A DNA stretch of 64,000 bases from Forficula auricularia (GCA_024734495.1 JALMQS010000030.1:14796378-14860377); one strand, 5' to 3'; counted from the stretch's first letter, positions 10,490-22,583 are shown. The notes: generated by a model not told the origin, from the letters alone. Numbers and translations are program-made.

Positions 10490-11520
10490 TAGAATGTAGA
10501 TTTATAAAAAATATAAAATGTAAATACTAACAAGAAATCGTACGACTTACAAGATAATATTAACGACCAAGATTTTTTTTCATATAGGTATATTTTGATA
10601 AAGGAAAAAGAGGAATTAGGTATAGGTAGGTCTCAATTATGGCTGAATTTTTGGTTTTATTAGTAATTTATTTTTTCTTTTGTGAATTGATAAATCAATT
10701 TCTACTCGAAACCCTATCCCAATAAAACTTTAAAAACAAGAAAATAAATTGATAAAACTCATTGATATTTCTTCCACAAAATCAATCAAGGTATCAAAGA
10801 TTTAAAAGGGATAAAATAATATTTTAAAAATATTTTTTTTTAACTAGGGCCCTAGGTACACTTTTATTTCAAAATGCGCTACAATAACCAAAAAATGTCT
10901 ATAGTCAATACCCACATGAAAAAATTTAAGGTTTTTCTGATATATTTATTCAAAGAATAAATTAAAAATTATTATTATAATTATTGTTTGAGTATCGAAA
11001 TTTCTTCTTTGTATAGAAATCCCCTTGATTAACTCGGTTAACAAATTCTCGCATTACATCGCATGCCTATATTTAAATCGATCTAATCAAACTAAAAAAC
11101 CAATGAGAATACATAATTAACATATGATTAATCTTTGAAAATATCAAAAACATAAACATGTATTAAAAAAAGACATTTCTATTAGAAATTTCCTTAAAAG
11201 TAGGTATTTTTAGCATAAGCTAAGTTCCATATTATTTAACAATCACATAATACATATTGCATGTAGTTACCATTTGCTCGAAATTTAATAATAAATAAAA
11301 TTACGAATGAATTTAAAATATAGCTAAAGTAATTGGTAATATAATAAGGAAATTAACAAATAAATAAATAAATTTCATTACAGTGCTCTAATCTTGTAGA
11401 ATACAATCTTCTAAATTTAATTGAGAACTGGGTCTGAATAAAAAAAATAACACTTGTTATGAAATTTTACACCGCATATTATAAGGCCATTGCGCACTAA
11501 TACCATAAAACCCTCTTATA
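10490..11520. other. Unassigned AT-rich sequence
   Basis: About 1 kb with many short homopolymer and AT runs, no conserved frame, and no similarity to the dispersed families seen elsewhere in the window. Confidence 0.4.
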
Positions 11521-11527
11521 TCAATAC

Positions 11528-12198
11528 TCCCGGCAAATTACGATTTTAACAGTAAATAATTCCCGGTAAAGATTTTATTGCTGGAATACATTTATTAGTA
11601 CTCCAATATTACTACCATAAGTTTTTCCCCAAATCTGTGTTGTGTTTTCTACGCGCCTCAAAATGAGAATAATTTCGGAGTTTTTTCAGCTTTTGCTTGA
11701 ATAACTCTAAAACGGCTTATCAAATCAAAAAGATATCCATTAGATAAATTAAAGCTCTTTAAATTATGTGTAAGATGAAAACAATTTTTAATCGAAAAAA
11801 GTACAAGTTTTAGGGATATTCAAAAGTGACCCCGGGGCTGTTTTTTGACATGCGCTAGTACCGCTTCTACTTAACCTAAATAGATAAAATTGTTATAATT
11901 TTACGCGTAATTTAAAGAGTTTTAATTTATCTAATTGATATATTTTTCATTTGATAAACCATTGTAGAGTTATTCGAGAAAAACTGATAAAACTCCGAAA
12001 TTGTATCATTTTGAGGGGCGTAGAAAAATTTCCATAACACAGATTCGGGGGAAAACTTAGGGTAGTAATAGTTTTTAAGGAATTTGGTGTTGGTACTTGG
12101 TGAATTTTTTTTAAATCATTGGACTACCAATAAAGGTATTCCAGCAATAAAATCTTTACCGGGAATTATTTCCTGTTAAAATCGTAATTTGCCTGGAC
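11528..12198. repeat. Large fold-back element, ~670 bp
   Basis: The left edge TCCCGGCAAATTACGATTTT is mirrored at the right by AAAATCGTAATTTGCCTGGA. The symmetry continues inward through CCGGTAAAGATTTTATTGCTGGAAT, the ACGCGCCTCAAAATGAG region and TTTGATAAACC. The unpaired centre lies near 11830-11880, around GACCCCGGGGCTG. The arms are about 280-300 bp with moderate divergence. A fragment of the same sequence (AAGTACCAACACCAAATTCC) lies inside family B at about 45376-45490, so this is a dispersed element. Confidence 0.75.
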
Positions 12199-12524
12199 TA
12201 CAAATCCTTATATTGCATTAGAAATTAAAATGCGTATTTTTAAATTTTATGGTATTTTATATAATATTGCACAAAAAAAAGATGAATATTTGTTTAATTT
12301 TCGAATATAAAATTGTAGAACAGTAATATAAAACAATTTGAATAAATACATATTGGTATAGATGATAAATTGAGTGAGATTTCACGAAACATGCCCGGGA
12401 GACTTTAATGCTTGTTTGTTATTTTTGTCGTTCTTTCTTCTGGTTATATTTAAAGGTAATGGTATCCTTTTTCGAAATATCATTTTACTCGGCCGTAAAA
12501 GATCGATTCATTGCTGTCGGTTAC

Positions 12525-12800
12525 AAGAAAATGTGGTCAGTAGATGTTGATGACCTTGGTTCGAATCCCTTCTTCTTGAAAGGCGCCGGAGGCTCCCACG
12601 ATCATCTCGTTCGTTGGAAGCAGCGACCTCTCTTCTTGGAGGTTGGCACGCTTCGCTTCGTGCGTTTTCGGAAATATTCGGGCACGCGACGCCACGCGAA
12701 CGGCCCGAGGTCATGTCTTCGGGTAACTTCGTCATGTCTTCGGGAAACTTCGGAGCCTGCCGGTAGGCGGCGCACGACAGGCGCGCACCAGAACTTCCTT
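12525..12800. other. GC-rich island with a tRNA B-box-like site
   Basis: A block much richer in G and C than its flanks. It contains GGTTCGAATCCC (a perfect Pol III B-box match) near 12560 and two tandem copies of GTCATGTCTTCGGG around 12711-12744. Open frames exist on both strands, but they carry no domain that I recognise and overlap each other, as GC-rich DNA often allows. It may be a SINE head, an exon or a CpG-like island upstream of the candidate promoter at 12944. Confidence 0.35.
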
Positions 12801-12943
12801 TCTTTCTTTTCTACCTGCTCCCTTCTTCAATTTTTGTTTTTCCTCTAATTTATGGTTGCCTATACTTTTTTGTTGTTGTTGTGCTGTTCATTCTTTTGTA
12901 AATGCGGTCAGGATTCCCTATCTCTTTCTCTCTTTGCTCAAAC

Positions 12944-12974
12944 TATATAAAAATCTAATCGCACCTGCAGGTGC
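12944..12974 (+). promoter_or_regulatory. Possible core promoter: TATA box and double E-box palindrome
   Basis: TATATAAAAA at 12944-12953 is followed at 12961-12974 by GCACCTGCAGGTGC, a perfect 14-bp palindrome containing two CAGGTG/CACCTG E-boxes. The pair lies 150 bp downstream of a GC-rich island. No gene model starts immediately downstream, so a promoter role is only a possibility. Confidence 0.3.
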
Positions 12975-13887
12975 TCGCTCTCTACCTAACCCGAACAGTG
13001 AAAAATCATAATGTTTTACAAAAGAGTGAGATTGAAAAATCAACATGGAATTTAACAAATCATAAAATCGTGATAACATATAAATATATAACATAAAAAA
13101 ATTATATTATATATATCTTACCTTAAATTGATTTTTTTTAATTCACCATCATAATATTTCAAAATAAGCAACTTCACTTCCATATATAAATCATAAACAT
13201 AACGAAAGAATATAGACAGTGATCGTAAAGAATAATGACCATTTCAGCGCCAAAAAAAATTAAATAATTTACATGTAGAAATTATTTCCCTACGGTATTT
13301 TGAAGAGCACATTCTAAAAAAATTAATAATAAAACTAAAAAAAGATGAAATATTTGAGCTTTCTCAATATAATTAATGACTGTCATTTATTTAGGCATAT
13401 ATAATTGTTAAATGTGAGGTTATGTTGCTTTAAAAATAAATAGAACAAACTAATTAAAAAAAAAGATTTAATAAACAAAAATAATAATTAGACATATAAT
13501 TAACAATTGTTGTTTCATTGAAAATAAGTAATAAAATATTTCAATAAAAATAAAATTCATATAATAATTAATGAATTTAATTAGCCTTTCCAACACATAA
13601 TTAAAGGCTACCATTTTCGGAAGATATAAATGTGAGGTTATGTTACTTCAATTAACAAAAAAACTAAATTAATAGAAAAAAATAGATAGATATAGTATAA
13701 ATAATTTAAAATGATTATACCTACTTACTTTACGTGATAATAATAATATGTGATAATAATAATAATAAAAATATAAAATAATTTTAATTTCATGTTTCCA
13801 TCCGCCCATTGCCATCTATAGTGTAGTGTTTAAAATGCACAACACTAAATGGTATGGGCTACAGAATATTCCACTTGATTGCGCTCT

Positions 13888-13968
13888 GATGGTTTCATGT
13901 TCTAAGCTAACTGCTGATAGCTTCATGTTCTAAGCTAACTGCTGATGGCTTCATGTTCTAAGCTAACT
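13888..13968. repeat. 28-bp tandem repeat, ~2.9 units
   Basis: Unit GATGGCTTCATGTTCTAAGC plus TAACTGCT begins at 13888, 13916 and 13944. Only one or two substitutions distinguish the units, so this is a recent minisatellite. The flanks 13020-13880 and 14000-14600 are AT-rich without a supported gene. Confidence 0.9.
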
Positions 13969-14686
13969 ATACCCAATTCCTTTTAAAATAAATGGCCCAG
14001 ATAGCCAACTATCTCTTGAATTATGTTTTCCTCAAGAATCTGGTCTTCTGTCTCGATATGATCCCGAACACGGAATAAATTCGACACACAGTTAGGCTCA
14101 GTTTGGCCTAAAATCCCTAATCGAGATGGATAAATCGCGGATCTAAAACCGTCGCGTAACCGACCGAAATTATAAAATAAAGCGAAACTTAAAAACGAAA
14201 CGAACGAGAAAAGCATATTTTGCTTTTTTCCAAATTTTCACAATATTCCGATCGGAACGTATCTGTAAATTTGAAACAATTTTTAATTCTTAACATATTT
14301 TGTTTTTACACTTTTATTGTTTTTAAAATCAAAATGGAAGTATTTATATTTAAATGAAAATTGTATTTAATAAATGAGAGTTGATTAAACTACACAGGTA
14401 GGTTTTACATAAAAGTAAAACAAATTTACATATTTTATGAGCTTTATGACTCGGATTATGTCAATAATTTCTTAATATATTAAGTACTTAGAAAAAAATA
14501 ATAAGATAAATAATAAATAAGTATTATATATTTCAAAAATATTTTAAAACTTTTTTTTATACTTTAATTAAACTAAGGCTCTATAAAGGGAGTATTTGCA
14601 GCCGCCATATTTGAACCAAACTAACAGCTGTAATATGGCGTTGTAAATGTATTCAAAGTGCTTTGCTATATGTATTATGACAAATC

Positions 14687-15020
14687 AGCCTGCAGGTTAA
14701 TCCCAGCTAACCCTCAACAAATGTAACAATATAAGGCCTGGAGGTTAATATCAGCACCTCATACAAAATGTGACAATAGGTAGCCTGTGGGTTAATCCCA
14801 GCTAACCTACAGGCATTATATTGACACATTTGTTGTAGGTTTGCTGGGATTAACCCACAGGGTACCTATTGTCACATTTTGTATGAGGTGCTGATATTAA
14901 CCTCCAGGCCTTATATTATTACATTTGTTGAATGTTAGATGGGATTAACATGCAGGCTGACTATTGTCACATTTGGTATGAGATGCTGATATTAACCTCC
15001 AGGCCTTATATTGTTACATT
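14687..15020. repeat. Palindrome with tandemly repeated right arm
   Basis: Left arm 14687-14805 (CAGCCTGCAGGTTAATCCC.., then GGCCTGGAGGTTAATATCAG) is mirrored at about 14828-14955. The central part pairs CCTGTGGGTTAATCCCAGC with GCTGGGATTAACCCACAGG. The last part of the right arm (TGTCACATTTTGTATGAGGT to CATTTGTT) is repeated once more at about 14963-15020. A family D end fragment follows at 15035-15122. Confidence 0.8.
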
Positions 15021-15034
15021 TGTTCATATTGGTT

Positions 15035-15122
15035 CATAATTGGCGAAGATATGAGGTAACATAGAAACAAAAAAAAAAATTCAGTCGAATTGAGAACCTC
15101 CTCCTTTTTGGAGTCGGTTGAA
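15035..15122 (-). repeat. Family D terminal fragment
   Basis: Contains GATATGAGGTAACATAG, a poly-A run, TTCAGTCGAATTGAGAACC and the closing CTCCTCCTTTTTGGAGTCGGTT. It matches the distal end of the longer family D copies at 39392-40108 and 45949-46660. The rest of the element is missing. Confidence 0.7.
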
Positions 15123-15124
15123 AA

Positions 15125-17270
15125 ATATGATAGAAACTTGAAGTTAGTAATTTATATTTAAAATAATTTTTTCTTTAATCAAAAATCGTATTAATATTTC
15201 GCCGAATGATTATTTTAGAAAGAGGTGAATTTTCGGCGGGGGGGGGGGGGCAAAAAAAATTTCCCTAGGTTGTGGGGTATATAAAAATATAATCAGGCCA
15301 AATTTTTTATATTTATTTCACTTTAAAATAACAATATAAGAGAGCTTCAGAAATAGCCATTTTTAGGCGATTTTTAAATCTGTCGTGGCTAAAAAATTCC
15401 TTAACATAAAATTATGAAAAAATTCACTCATTTTCTTTTTATCAACGAGAAATAAGAAAAAATTTAATATCTTAAGTATTTTATAAAAACTTTTGGTATA
15501 CTGGACCGGCTTATTCTGCGAGATTTAGTCAAGTTTTTGTGATACTCACTAGATGGCGTTACAATACCCAAACGATCGATTTATAATGATCTAGCTAAGA
15601 AACTAAATCTTTTACTAATTGGCACATACTTATCTGGACATTCCTGAGAGTAGCTAAGTTTAAAACAGAGATAAAAATACTTTATTCAGCATATATTTCG
15701 CTAAATTTAGAAATTATTAAATTAATAGAGGAAAATTCTTTTCAATTATTTTCATGCCCGACTCGCTCTTGGCCGGTTTATTTTTGAATTTCATTGAATT
15801 TTGTTAAAAATTAATGTTTTGTTTAGAGAATAGCAGTTAAAAATAATTCAGTCCGACAATATTATTTTAGTACTAAATATGTTTACATTAGTAATACAAA
15901 TCCAAATCATTATCCATCATCATCCGTGTATGATGATGATATAAATACATACCCACATGTTTATTTAACTCAACCATTTCATGCATTTAAACTCTAAAAA
16001 TAAATAAATAATTAACTGAATTAATAATTCAATAAATCACCCTTCTATTTATTTTCATATCAATTAAAAAAAAATTCTTATAATATTTTTTTACGTTAAA
16101 AACATACCTTTAATTGTGTTATAACGTTTAATTAAAGTTTTTAGCTGTAGAGCTTATTTATTGTTGACATATAAAGCTCTACAAAGAAGTCGAGTTCAAT
16201 TTCTAAAGTTTTTTCAATTTTAAGAAATTTTGAAAATAATAGTAGTGAGTATATTTGATATATTATATGAATTTTAAATAAGCAACTATTTTTCAAAATT
16301 ATCTTTGATAAAGGGATAATTTCGCTGTACACGAGGATTTTTCCTCTATCTGTTTTGGGATGCGAGCTCTGGTTTGCAATTTAGAGGGCTGTCGGGATCG
16401 AAATGTCGTCACTGCTGGCTAGCTTGCTTGATTTAAAAGATAGGACATGTCCTATTTTGATCCTGCGATGCTTTTGAGTGTGAGCAAGCAGACAAAAAAT
16501 TATTAAAACAAGCCTCGTTAACAGCGGCCTTTAAATAAAGCAACTATTTTTCTAATTTTCCAAAAGAAAATATTCCTCCCGAAACGTTTGGAATTTTAAT
16601 AAACATTTTGATAAAAGAACTGTATTTTTTAATATATACCAATCACGTGACTAAAATCGTGTCGTTTTTACTTTCACAAATTTATTCTACATCATGTAAT
16701 GCTATAGGAAATAGTGACGTATTACGAAGTGCTGACTTTTTGAGAGCTTCTATCTATCAATGTGAAAAAAGTTAATTTCAATTTATGATTTCTAGGTGGA
16801 TGGAATCAATGCCCTTAATAGTTTGAAACCGGATTTAGATCATAAAACCGGATATTGTGTTGTTGAGAAGCCAAAAATCCATTGGTATTTATGTACCCTG
16901 TTCGTTTCGCAACCATAAGTCTCAGAGCAACGAAATTCAAATCTTCACCTCAATATAGGCTAGAAAGAGTACAGCAAGCTTTTGGTTGAAATTGAAACAC
17001 TGGAAGTTAACAAATATCAGTGGCGGTTAATAATATTTTAACCAGGGAATGCTGTAAAGTACCTTCATTTTTTGAAATTTTACTCGGATTTTAATCTTCG
17101 CCTTTTTTTGAAAATTTTATCCAATACGGCATCATTTTTTTTTCAAATTTAACATTAGAATTTAAAAAAATATATTTTCGGACCTTCGCCTCCAAACGGA
17201 TACTGTTTTGTGTGAGTGAGGGTAGTAGTCAGAAATTAAATCTTCTGAGTTAATAGAGTAGCGCGGAGCC
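15125..17270. other. Unassigned AT-rich sequence
   Basis: No gene recognised. It contains a poly-G run of about 13 bp near 15237-15250. A CGAAACGTTTGG motif near 16580 matches the degenerate hammerhead-like repeats at 19310 and 19790. Confidence 0.35.
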
Positions 17271-17278
17271 ACAGTATG

Positions 17279-17402
17279 ACAAACTCAAAGAGGTTTATAC
17301 AAACTCAATATATTTCGGACTAATAATCCGAAATATATTGAGTTTGTATAAACCTCTTGAGTTTTATTTCATTCACTGTGAAACTACACACCCTTTACTC
17401 TA
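17279..17402. repeat. Family G palindrome, copy 2
   Basis: Positions about 17284-17321 (CTCAAAGAGGTTTATACAAA..) are mirrored by 17325-17361, a nearly perfect 38-bp-arm hairpin around GGACTAATAATCC. The right flank (GAGTTTTATTTCATTCACTG) matches the reverse complement of about 425-445. It carries the GGACTAATAATCC-GAAA half of the hammerhead-like motif but lacks CTGATGA. Confidence 0.75.
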
Positions 17403-17723
17403 TTAACTAACATCATGTTTCACCTAAAACCTACACCACTTTCCATAAATAAAAATAAATCTTCTGACTTCAACTCCACCACTCCCTGAGATGGAAATGG
17501 ACCATATTCCACATTTTTATTCGACTAAAACTCGTCCGAACTTGTCTTTAATATGTTTGAACTTGAAGATATACAAAGCAAGGAGTTCAAATCTTCTATC
17601 CGCGCCATTTTTGGAAAAATCATTAATTTTAATTGCCCCTTGAAACTAAGCAATATTTTATTTCATTTCGAGAACCAATAATTATACTTTTCAAAAACAA
17701 AATTGTTTTTTATAGAAATATTA

Positions 17724-19005
17724 TTGGATTGGCAACTAAGTAATTGCGGATTTTTTTAGAAAATCAAAGACAATTTTTTCATGGAACTAAATAACTTTAT
17801 TCTGTAATGTATTGCCCATTTTGATCAATGACCTTTTGCCATCTTTCAGGCAGCATCATAATCCCACGTTCATAAAACTTCTGGGTTTTATTAGCAAAAA
17901 ACTGAATCAGGTACGATTTGACAGCATCATCATTATTGAAATTTTTACCATTCAAGGAGTTTTGTAAAGATCGAAATAAAAAGTAATCAGATGGTGCAAG
18001 GTCAGGACTATAATATGGTGGATGTGGCAAAACATCCCAACCAAGCTCCAATAATTTTTGCCGAGTGACCAAAGATGTGTGTTGCCTTGCATTGTCATGA
18101 TGGAATACAACACCTTTTCGATTTGTCAATTCGACCCGCTTTTCTTCAACTGCATTGTTTAATTTCGTTAGTTGTTCAATGTAGACAACAGAATGATCGT
18201 TCGGTTGGGTGGTAAGGGTTCAAAGTAGACAATTCCTTTGTAATCCACAAACTGATAACAAAACCTTCTTTTGATGAATACCAGCTTTTGATGTTGTTTG
18301 AGCTGGTTCACCTGGCCTGCTCCACGATCTTTTCAGCTTGATATTGTTGTAACCATTTTTCATCGCCAGTTATCAGTCGTTTTAAAAATGGATCATTTTC
18401 ATTACGCTTCTTTAGCAAATCGCAGCTGTTAATGCGTTGCGTTAAATGCGTTTCTTTCAGTTCGTGAGGAACCCATGTATCGAGTTTTTGAACATAGCCA
18501 AGTTGTTTTAAGTAATTTTCAATGCATGTATGTGATACATGAAGCTTCTCTGCAATCTCACGTGTTGTACTGTGACGATCCGAATCGATTATTGCTTTGA
18601 TTAGGTCGTCATCAACTTCAACTGGACGACCAGACCGTTTTTCATCTTTGAGTGAAAAATCACCAGAACGAAATTTGGCAAACCAATTTTGACACTGCCG
18701 TTCTTTAAAGGCTACGTCGCCATAAACAGCACATAACTTTTTGTGAGCTTGCGATGCGTTTTTCCATTTGCGGAAATAAAAAAAGCAAAATATGACGAAA
18801 ATGTTCCTTTTGATTTTCCATTTTTCAACGAACGCCAAACAAAAACTACGCAACCGATCAAAAAACTATTTTTACTGATTGACAGCTGAAATGCCAACTA
18901 TCAAATAACAAAATGTGTTTTACATTTGGACTACGCCAGCAAACCTAAAAATTCAACTGAAGCCATCTATGAGTGAAATCCGCAATTACTTAGTTGCCAA
19001 CCTTA
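17724..19005 (-). mobile_element. mariner transposon, 1.28 kb, TA-flanked
   Basis: The outer ends are inverted: TTGGATTGGCAACTAAGTAA at the left and, read inward from the right, TAAGGTTGGCAACTAAGTAA, both continuing TTGCGGATTT. TA dinucleotides flank both sides (17722-17723 and 19006-19007). Length and ends are typical of full-length mariner elements. The first bases of the two ends differ, and the transposase inside is frameshifted, so the copy is probably immobile unless helped in trans. Confidence 0.9.
17797..18821 (-). pseudogene. mariner transposase, frameshifted
   Basis: The likely original start is the ATG at 18821-18819 (MENQKEHF). The frame breaks at once in a T-run near 18780. The main frame then runs through the paired helix-turn-helix DNA-binding region (YGDVAFKERQCQNWFAKF, then HVSHTCIENYLKQLGYV) to WVPHEL and ITGDEKW. 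That last motif carries the first catalytic D. A small deletion just after it shifts the frame again near 18340. The second catalytic D (HHDNARQ) and the third (SPDLAPSD) lie in the final open frame at 17797-18129. That frame has PYYSPD where mariners usually have PYSPD, giving 35 rather than 34 residues between the last two aspartates. Normal length is about 345 aa. This copy is clearly non-functional. Confidence 0.9.
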
Positions 19006-19229
19006 TATAAACAACGAATAATAATTTGAAAATTTAAAGATTCTCCTGAAATTTTAGAGTCGATATTTATGAAAATACTCTCAAATGTTTGAAATTTTAG
19101 GGATGAAACAAAGCATCCATGGACCGCATGCCACTGATTTCTACGTATTACCTCACTGTTTTTAACAATCATTGTTATGTCGTAAACTATTATATAATAT
19201 TAAAAATAATAGACTGAACGTGAAGGAAA

Positions 19230-19900
19230 AATCAGACTTTATTTACGAGATAAAATTAACATTAAAAAATACAAATCTTTAAAAAAACAATCAAAAACAC
19301 GTTTATTAGAAACCAAACGTTTCGGGAAAATGTCTTTCTTTTTCAATGGTAAATTTTTGTAAAAAAGAAAAAAAAACTTACTTTCTAAAAAATCTAGAAA
19401 GTAACAGTAAAGGGCCGGTTGTATGTCGAATTGCAAATGCTTTTTACAAGTGACAAAGGGTAGATGGTAGATCGACTAATAAATTTCCATATGCGTTATA
19501 TTATACAAGGGTCTTAGACACCTAAGTAAAAATTAAGAATTATTTTTATGTTGGCGTGCAAAAATCCCTAAAACGTCACTAAAATGTGTTTTTTTCAAGT
19601 GTTACAATCCATAGTTTTTAAATATAGTGACATTTTAAAAAATAACCATTGACAATCTAACCTTAACTGAGGCATTTGAAAATATGTTATTCTAATAATT
19701 TACCATGTTATTTATTTAGGATTTAGGGATTAAAATAAAAAAAACCCATGGAAGCAGGTTTATTCTTTTTTTTTACCATTGAAAAAGGAAGAAATTCTCC
19801 CGAAACGTTTGGTTTCTTATAAACGTGTTTTTTTATTGTTTTTTAAAGATTTTTTTAATATGTGTTATACAATAAATAATTAATATTTTTTGAGATAAAA
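19230..19900. repeat. Inverted repeat with degenerate hammerhead-like arms
   Basis: The left arm (TTTACGAGATAAAATTAACA.., AAACACGTTTATTAGAAACC, AAACGTTTCGGGA) is mirrored at about 19775-19900 (TCCCGAAACGTTTGGTTTC.., GAGATAAAATTAACA). Each arm holds TTGAAAAAG, a hairpin and CGAAACGTTTGG. This is a decayed version of the hammerhead-like layout (TTGAAAA in place of CTGANGA). Confidence 0.55.
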
Positions 19901-19924
19901 TTAACAACATTAACATCAAAACGT

Positions 19925-20111
19925 GGGGTCGGGTTAGGCTAGGTGGTAGCGTGTCAGCCTGCTAACCATGCGGACCCGGTTTCAAATCCGACTCGAGGCA
20001 TCCGGCTAAAATCTGACCCCGCGGTAGAGACAAATTATTAAAAAAATAAATAGTATCGTAAATTGGCTTATGGCTAGAAAGGCCAAAAAGCCAAAAAAAA
20101 AAAAAAAAAAA
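19925..20111 (+). mobile_element. tRNA-derived SINE with poly-A tail and 13-bp TSD
   Basis: The 5' part has an A-box-like GGCTAGGTGGTAGCGTG and a B-box GGTTTCAAATCC spaced as in a tRNA. A short unrelated body follows, and then a poly-A tail ending at 20111. A 13-bp direct duplication flanks it: AACATCAAAACGT at 19912-19924 and AACACCAAAACGT at 20112-20124, with one mismatch. A Pol III promoter, A-tail and duplication together define a retroposed SINE. It sits at the right edge of the inverted repeat at 19230-19900. Confidence 0.85.
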
Positions 20112-20129
20112 AACACCAAAACGTTTCCC

Positions 20130-20735
20130 TAATTACGGGAAATATAATATAATTGACATAACAACCATTATGGTCAAATTAGTAGATTTGTAATTAGTGT
20201 AATTCTATGCAATAAAATTACACTAACAACAGGTTTTATATTTGAAATATTACCTAAACTTATTTAGCGTAAATACGGGCCGTAATGTTCTTGTTCAAAT
20301 CAAAAAATTATTCAATATAAATTGCTGTTTATTAAGATGGAGAAAAATTATACGTCTAAAATTAATACTAATAACCGCTATTGTCCTCAAAAATTGCCTA
20401 TTAAGAGTCTTCTATTACAACACCTCGGGAGTGAATATAAATTTTTATTAGAGCATCCACAGCATGCACACACATCTATCTAATGTTAATTTTTCATCTG
20501 ACTTATTATTTTGCCAGAATTTATCCCCGCGGGGGCTTTAACGATTATCTCTATGTGTGTGTGTGTTTTTCATTTTGACCAATTCCAACTCATGAGGAAT
20601 TAGTCTTTAATCCTTGCATACACATTTAATCATGGGAATTAATCATAATTAGAAAATAAACCCTCAAAAAAAGAGGAGGAAATAGAATATTGTAATTTTT
20701 AGAAAAAAATTGAAAATTGAAAAATAAAATCGGTT
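20130..20735. other. Unassigned AT-rich sequence
   Basis: Contains a short (TG)n near 20555 and no supported gene or dispersed repeat. Confidence 0.35.
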
Positions 20736-21452
20736 TTTACTTTACCATACAGGGTATGGTCAATTATTGTAATCGTGCATGAAAAAAAGTTTTTTTGATT
20801 TTTTTTGTTTCTGTTTTTAGAAATATCTCAAAAACGGTTAGAAACAATTATGATTAAAAAAATTGAACGAAACCATGGCATTTCGGTCTACAAAAAAGCT
20901 CTTAGTAAGTGAACATCGAAAAAATTATATTTTTCGAGATAATAATTGTTTTGTCAAAATGTCTTTTAGTTAGTCTGTGCGTTACCAAATTTTTGTGGAC
21001 GAGCTAGCTCAAAAACTAGTGTGAATATCGAAACCGAAATTTCACAAGTAGTTTTGGTCCATTGAAGATTAAGAGCTGATTATATTTTGGTCTATATCGG
21101 TCCAAAATTAAGGGGGTGGGGGGTTAAAATTAAAAATCTAGATCATTTGAGCAAACTCAACCAAATTTTGTACACATAATCAGTGGGCCCACAGGAATCT
21201 AAAAATGCAAAATCTAACCTCCCAAAATGTAGGGGGGGTGTATGGTCAAAAAATGAAAATCTAGGCTCATTATACAAAACTCAACCAAATTTTGTATACA
21301 TAATCAGTGGGCCCCCAGAAGTCTAAAAATGCAAAAACTAACCCCCCTTACATGATTATAAATAATTTTATTAAATAATAAATATAAGTGAGGGGACAGA
21401 TTGTATGGTAAAGTCAAGTGAATGGCCACATCAGAACACGTCAGCTTTTTTT
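20736..21452 (+). repeat. Dispersed repeat family B, copy 2
   Basis: Head TTTTACTTTACCATACAGGG; tail GTATGGTAAAGTCAAGTG.. CACATCAGAACACGTCAGC. The internal ~120-bp module (CAACCAAATTTTGT..CAGTGGGCCC) is present twice. ACTTTACCATAC occurs at the head and, inverted, near the tail. Copy 3 follows in opposite orientation after about 45 bp, so the two form a large inverted pair. Confidence 0.8.
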
Positions 21453-21496
21453 AACTGTGGAAATGTTTAGAGTGAGGTAAATAAAAAAACAAATAA

Positions 21497-22053
21497 ATTG
21501 ACACATTCTGATGTGGCCATCCACTTGACTTTTACATACACTTCTGGTTGAGTTTGGTCCAAGGGCCTAGATTTTTATATTTTGAGCCCCCCTCAATTTT
21601 GGCGCCAGAAAAAATATTTTCATTATTATAGGTTCATTTTATAGTATATTTCATTTGTTTTTTAGTTTGAAAATATTATAATTTTAATTTTTAGTCCCTC
21701 CCTTTTAATTTTGGGTCGATATGCACCAAAATCTAATCAGCTCTTAATCTCAATGCCTCCAAACTACATGTGAAATTTGGTTTCGATATTCAAATCAGTT
21801 TTTGAGCTAGCTCGTCCACAAAAATTTGGTAACGCACAGACTAACGGACATTTTGACAAAACAGTTATTATCTCGAAAAATATAATTTTTTTGATATTAA
21901 TTTTTTAGGGTTTTTTTGTAGACCGAAATGCCATGGTTTCGTCCGATTTTATTTAATCCAAATATTTTCAGGAGTTTTTGAGATATTTCGGAAAAAAACA
22001 CACTTTTTTCACGCCCGATTACAATAATAGTACTTGGCGATGGTAAAATAAAA
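21497..22053 (-). repeat. Dispersed repeat family B, copy 3 (shortened)
   Basis: Reverse-orientation copy. The tail end (TTGACACATTCTGATGTGGC) is at the left and the head-proximal part (ACGCCCGATTACAATAATAG, GGTAAAATAAAAA) at the right. Most internal modules are deleted and replaced by an AT-rich stretch near 21600-21690. Confidence 0.75.
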
Positions 22054-22583
22054 ATGACGTGAAAATGTGTCACGAAAAACCGACACGACTTTGGTCACGT
22101 AATAAATTTAAAAAAATATAGTTCTTTTATGAAAACATTCTTAAAATATAAATTAAAATTTCTTATTATTTATTTATTTATTTATTATTATAAGATTCTT
22201 CCAAAATTTAAGTGACTTAATTTTTTAAAATTATTTTTAAATTGAAAAATTTTTTTAGTCACAAACTAATAAAATACAATCGGTTTTTCGAAAACAATTT
22301 GGATGAAATTATCGGGTTAGGGGTTTTTGGATTACATTTCGATCTGTCACGGTCTCCTCTTCGGCTAAGTTGTTTTTGATGGTTTTTTTGTTAATTAAAA
22401 TAATTATTCATAGGTAGTTGTTTAAATAAAAATGTATAATTACATTTTTATTCAATAATTGGTTTTTTTATTTTAAATTCCACTAATAAATTATTACAAA
22501 TATTATTATATATTAGAATTTGCCAATTTAATTAATTAAAGATATTTTTTATAGAATAATTCATTAGAATATTCAATTCTCTT

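Noticed and set aside
13888..13968. CRISPR-like array (short regular repeats)
   Set aside because: Direct tandem units without unique spacers, in an evidently eukaryotic genome.
20736..21452. Helitron assignment for family B
   Set aside because: The tail has a small hairpin (GATGGCCACATC), but it does not end in CTRR and no A/T insertion site could be shown.
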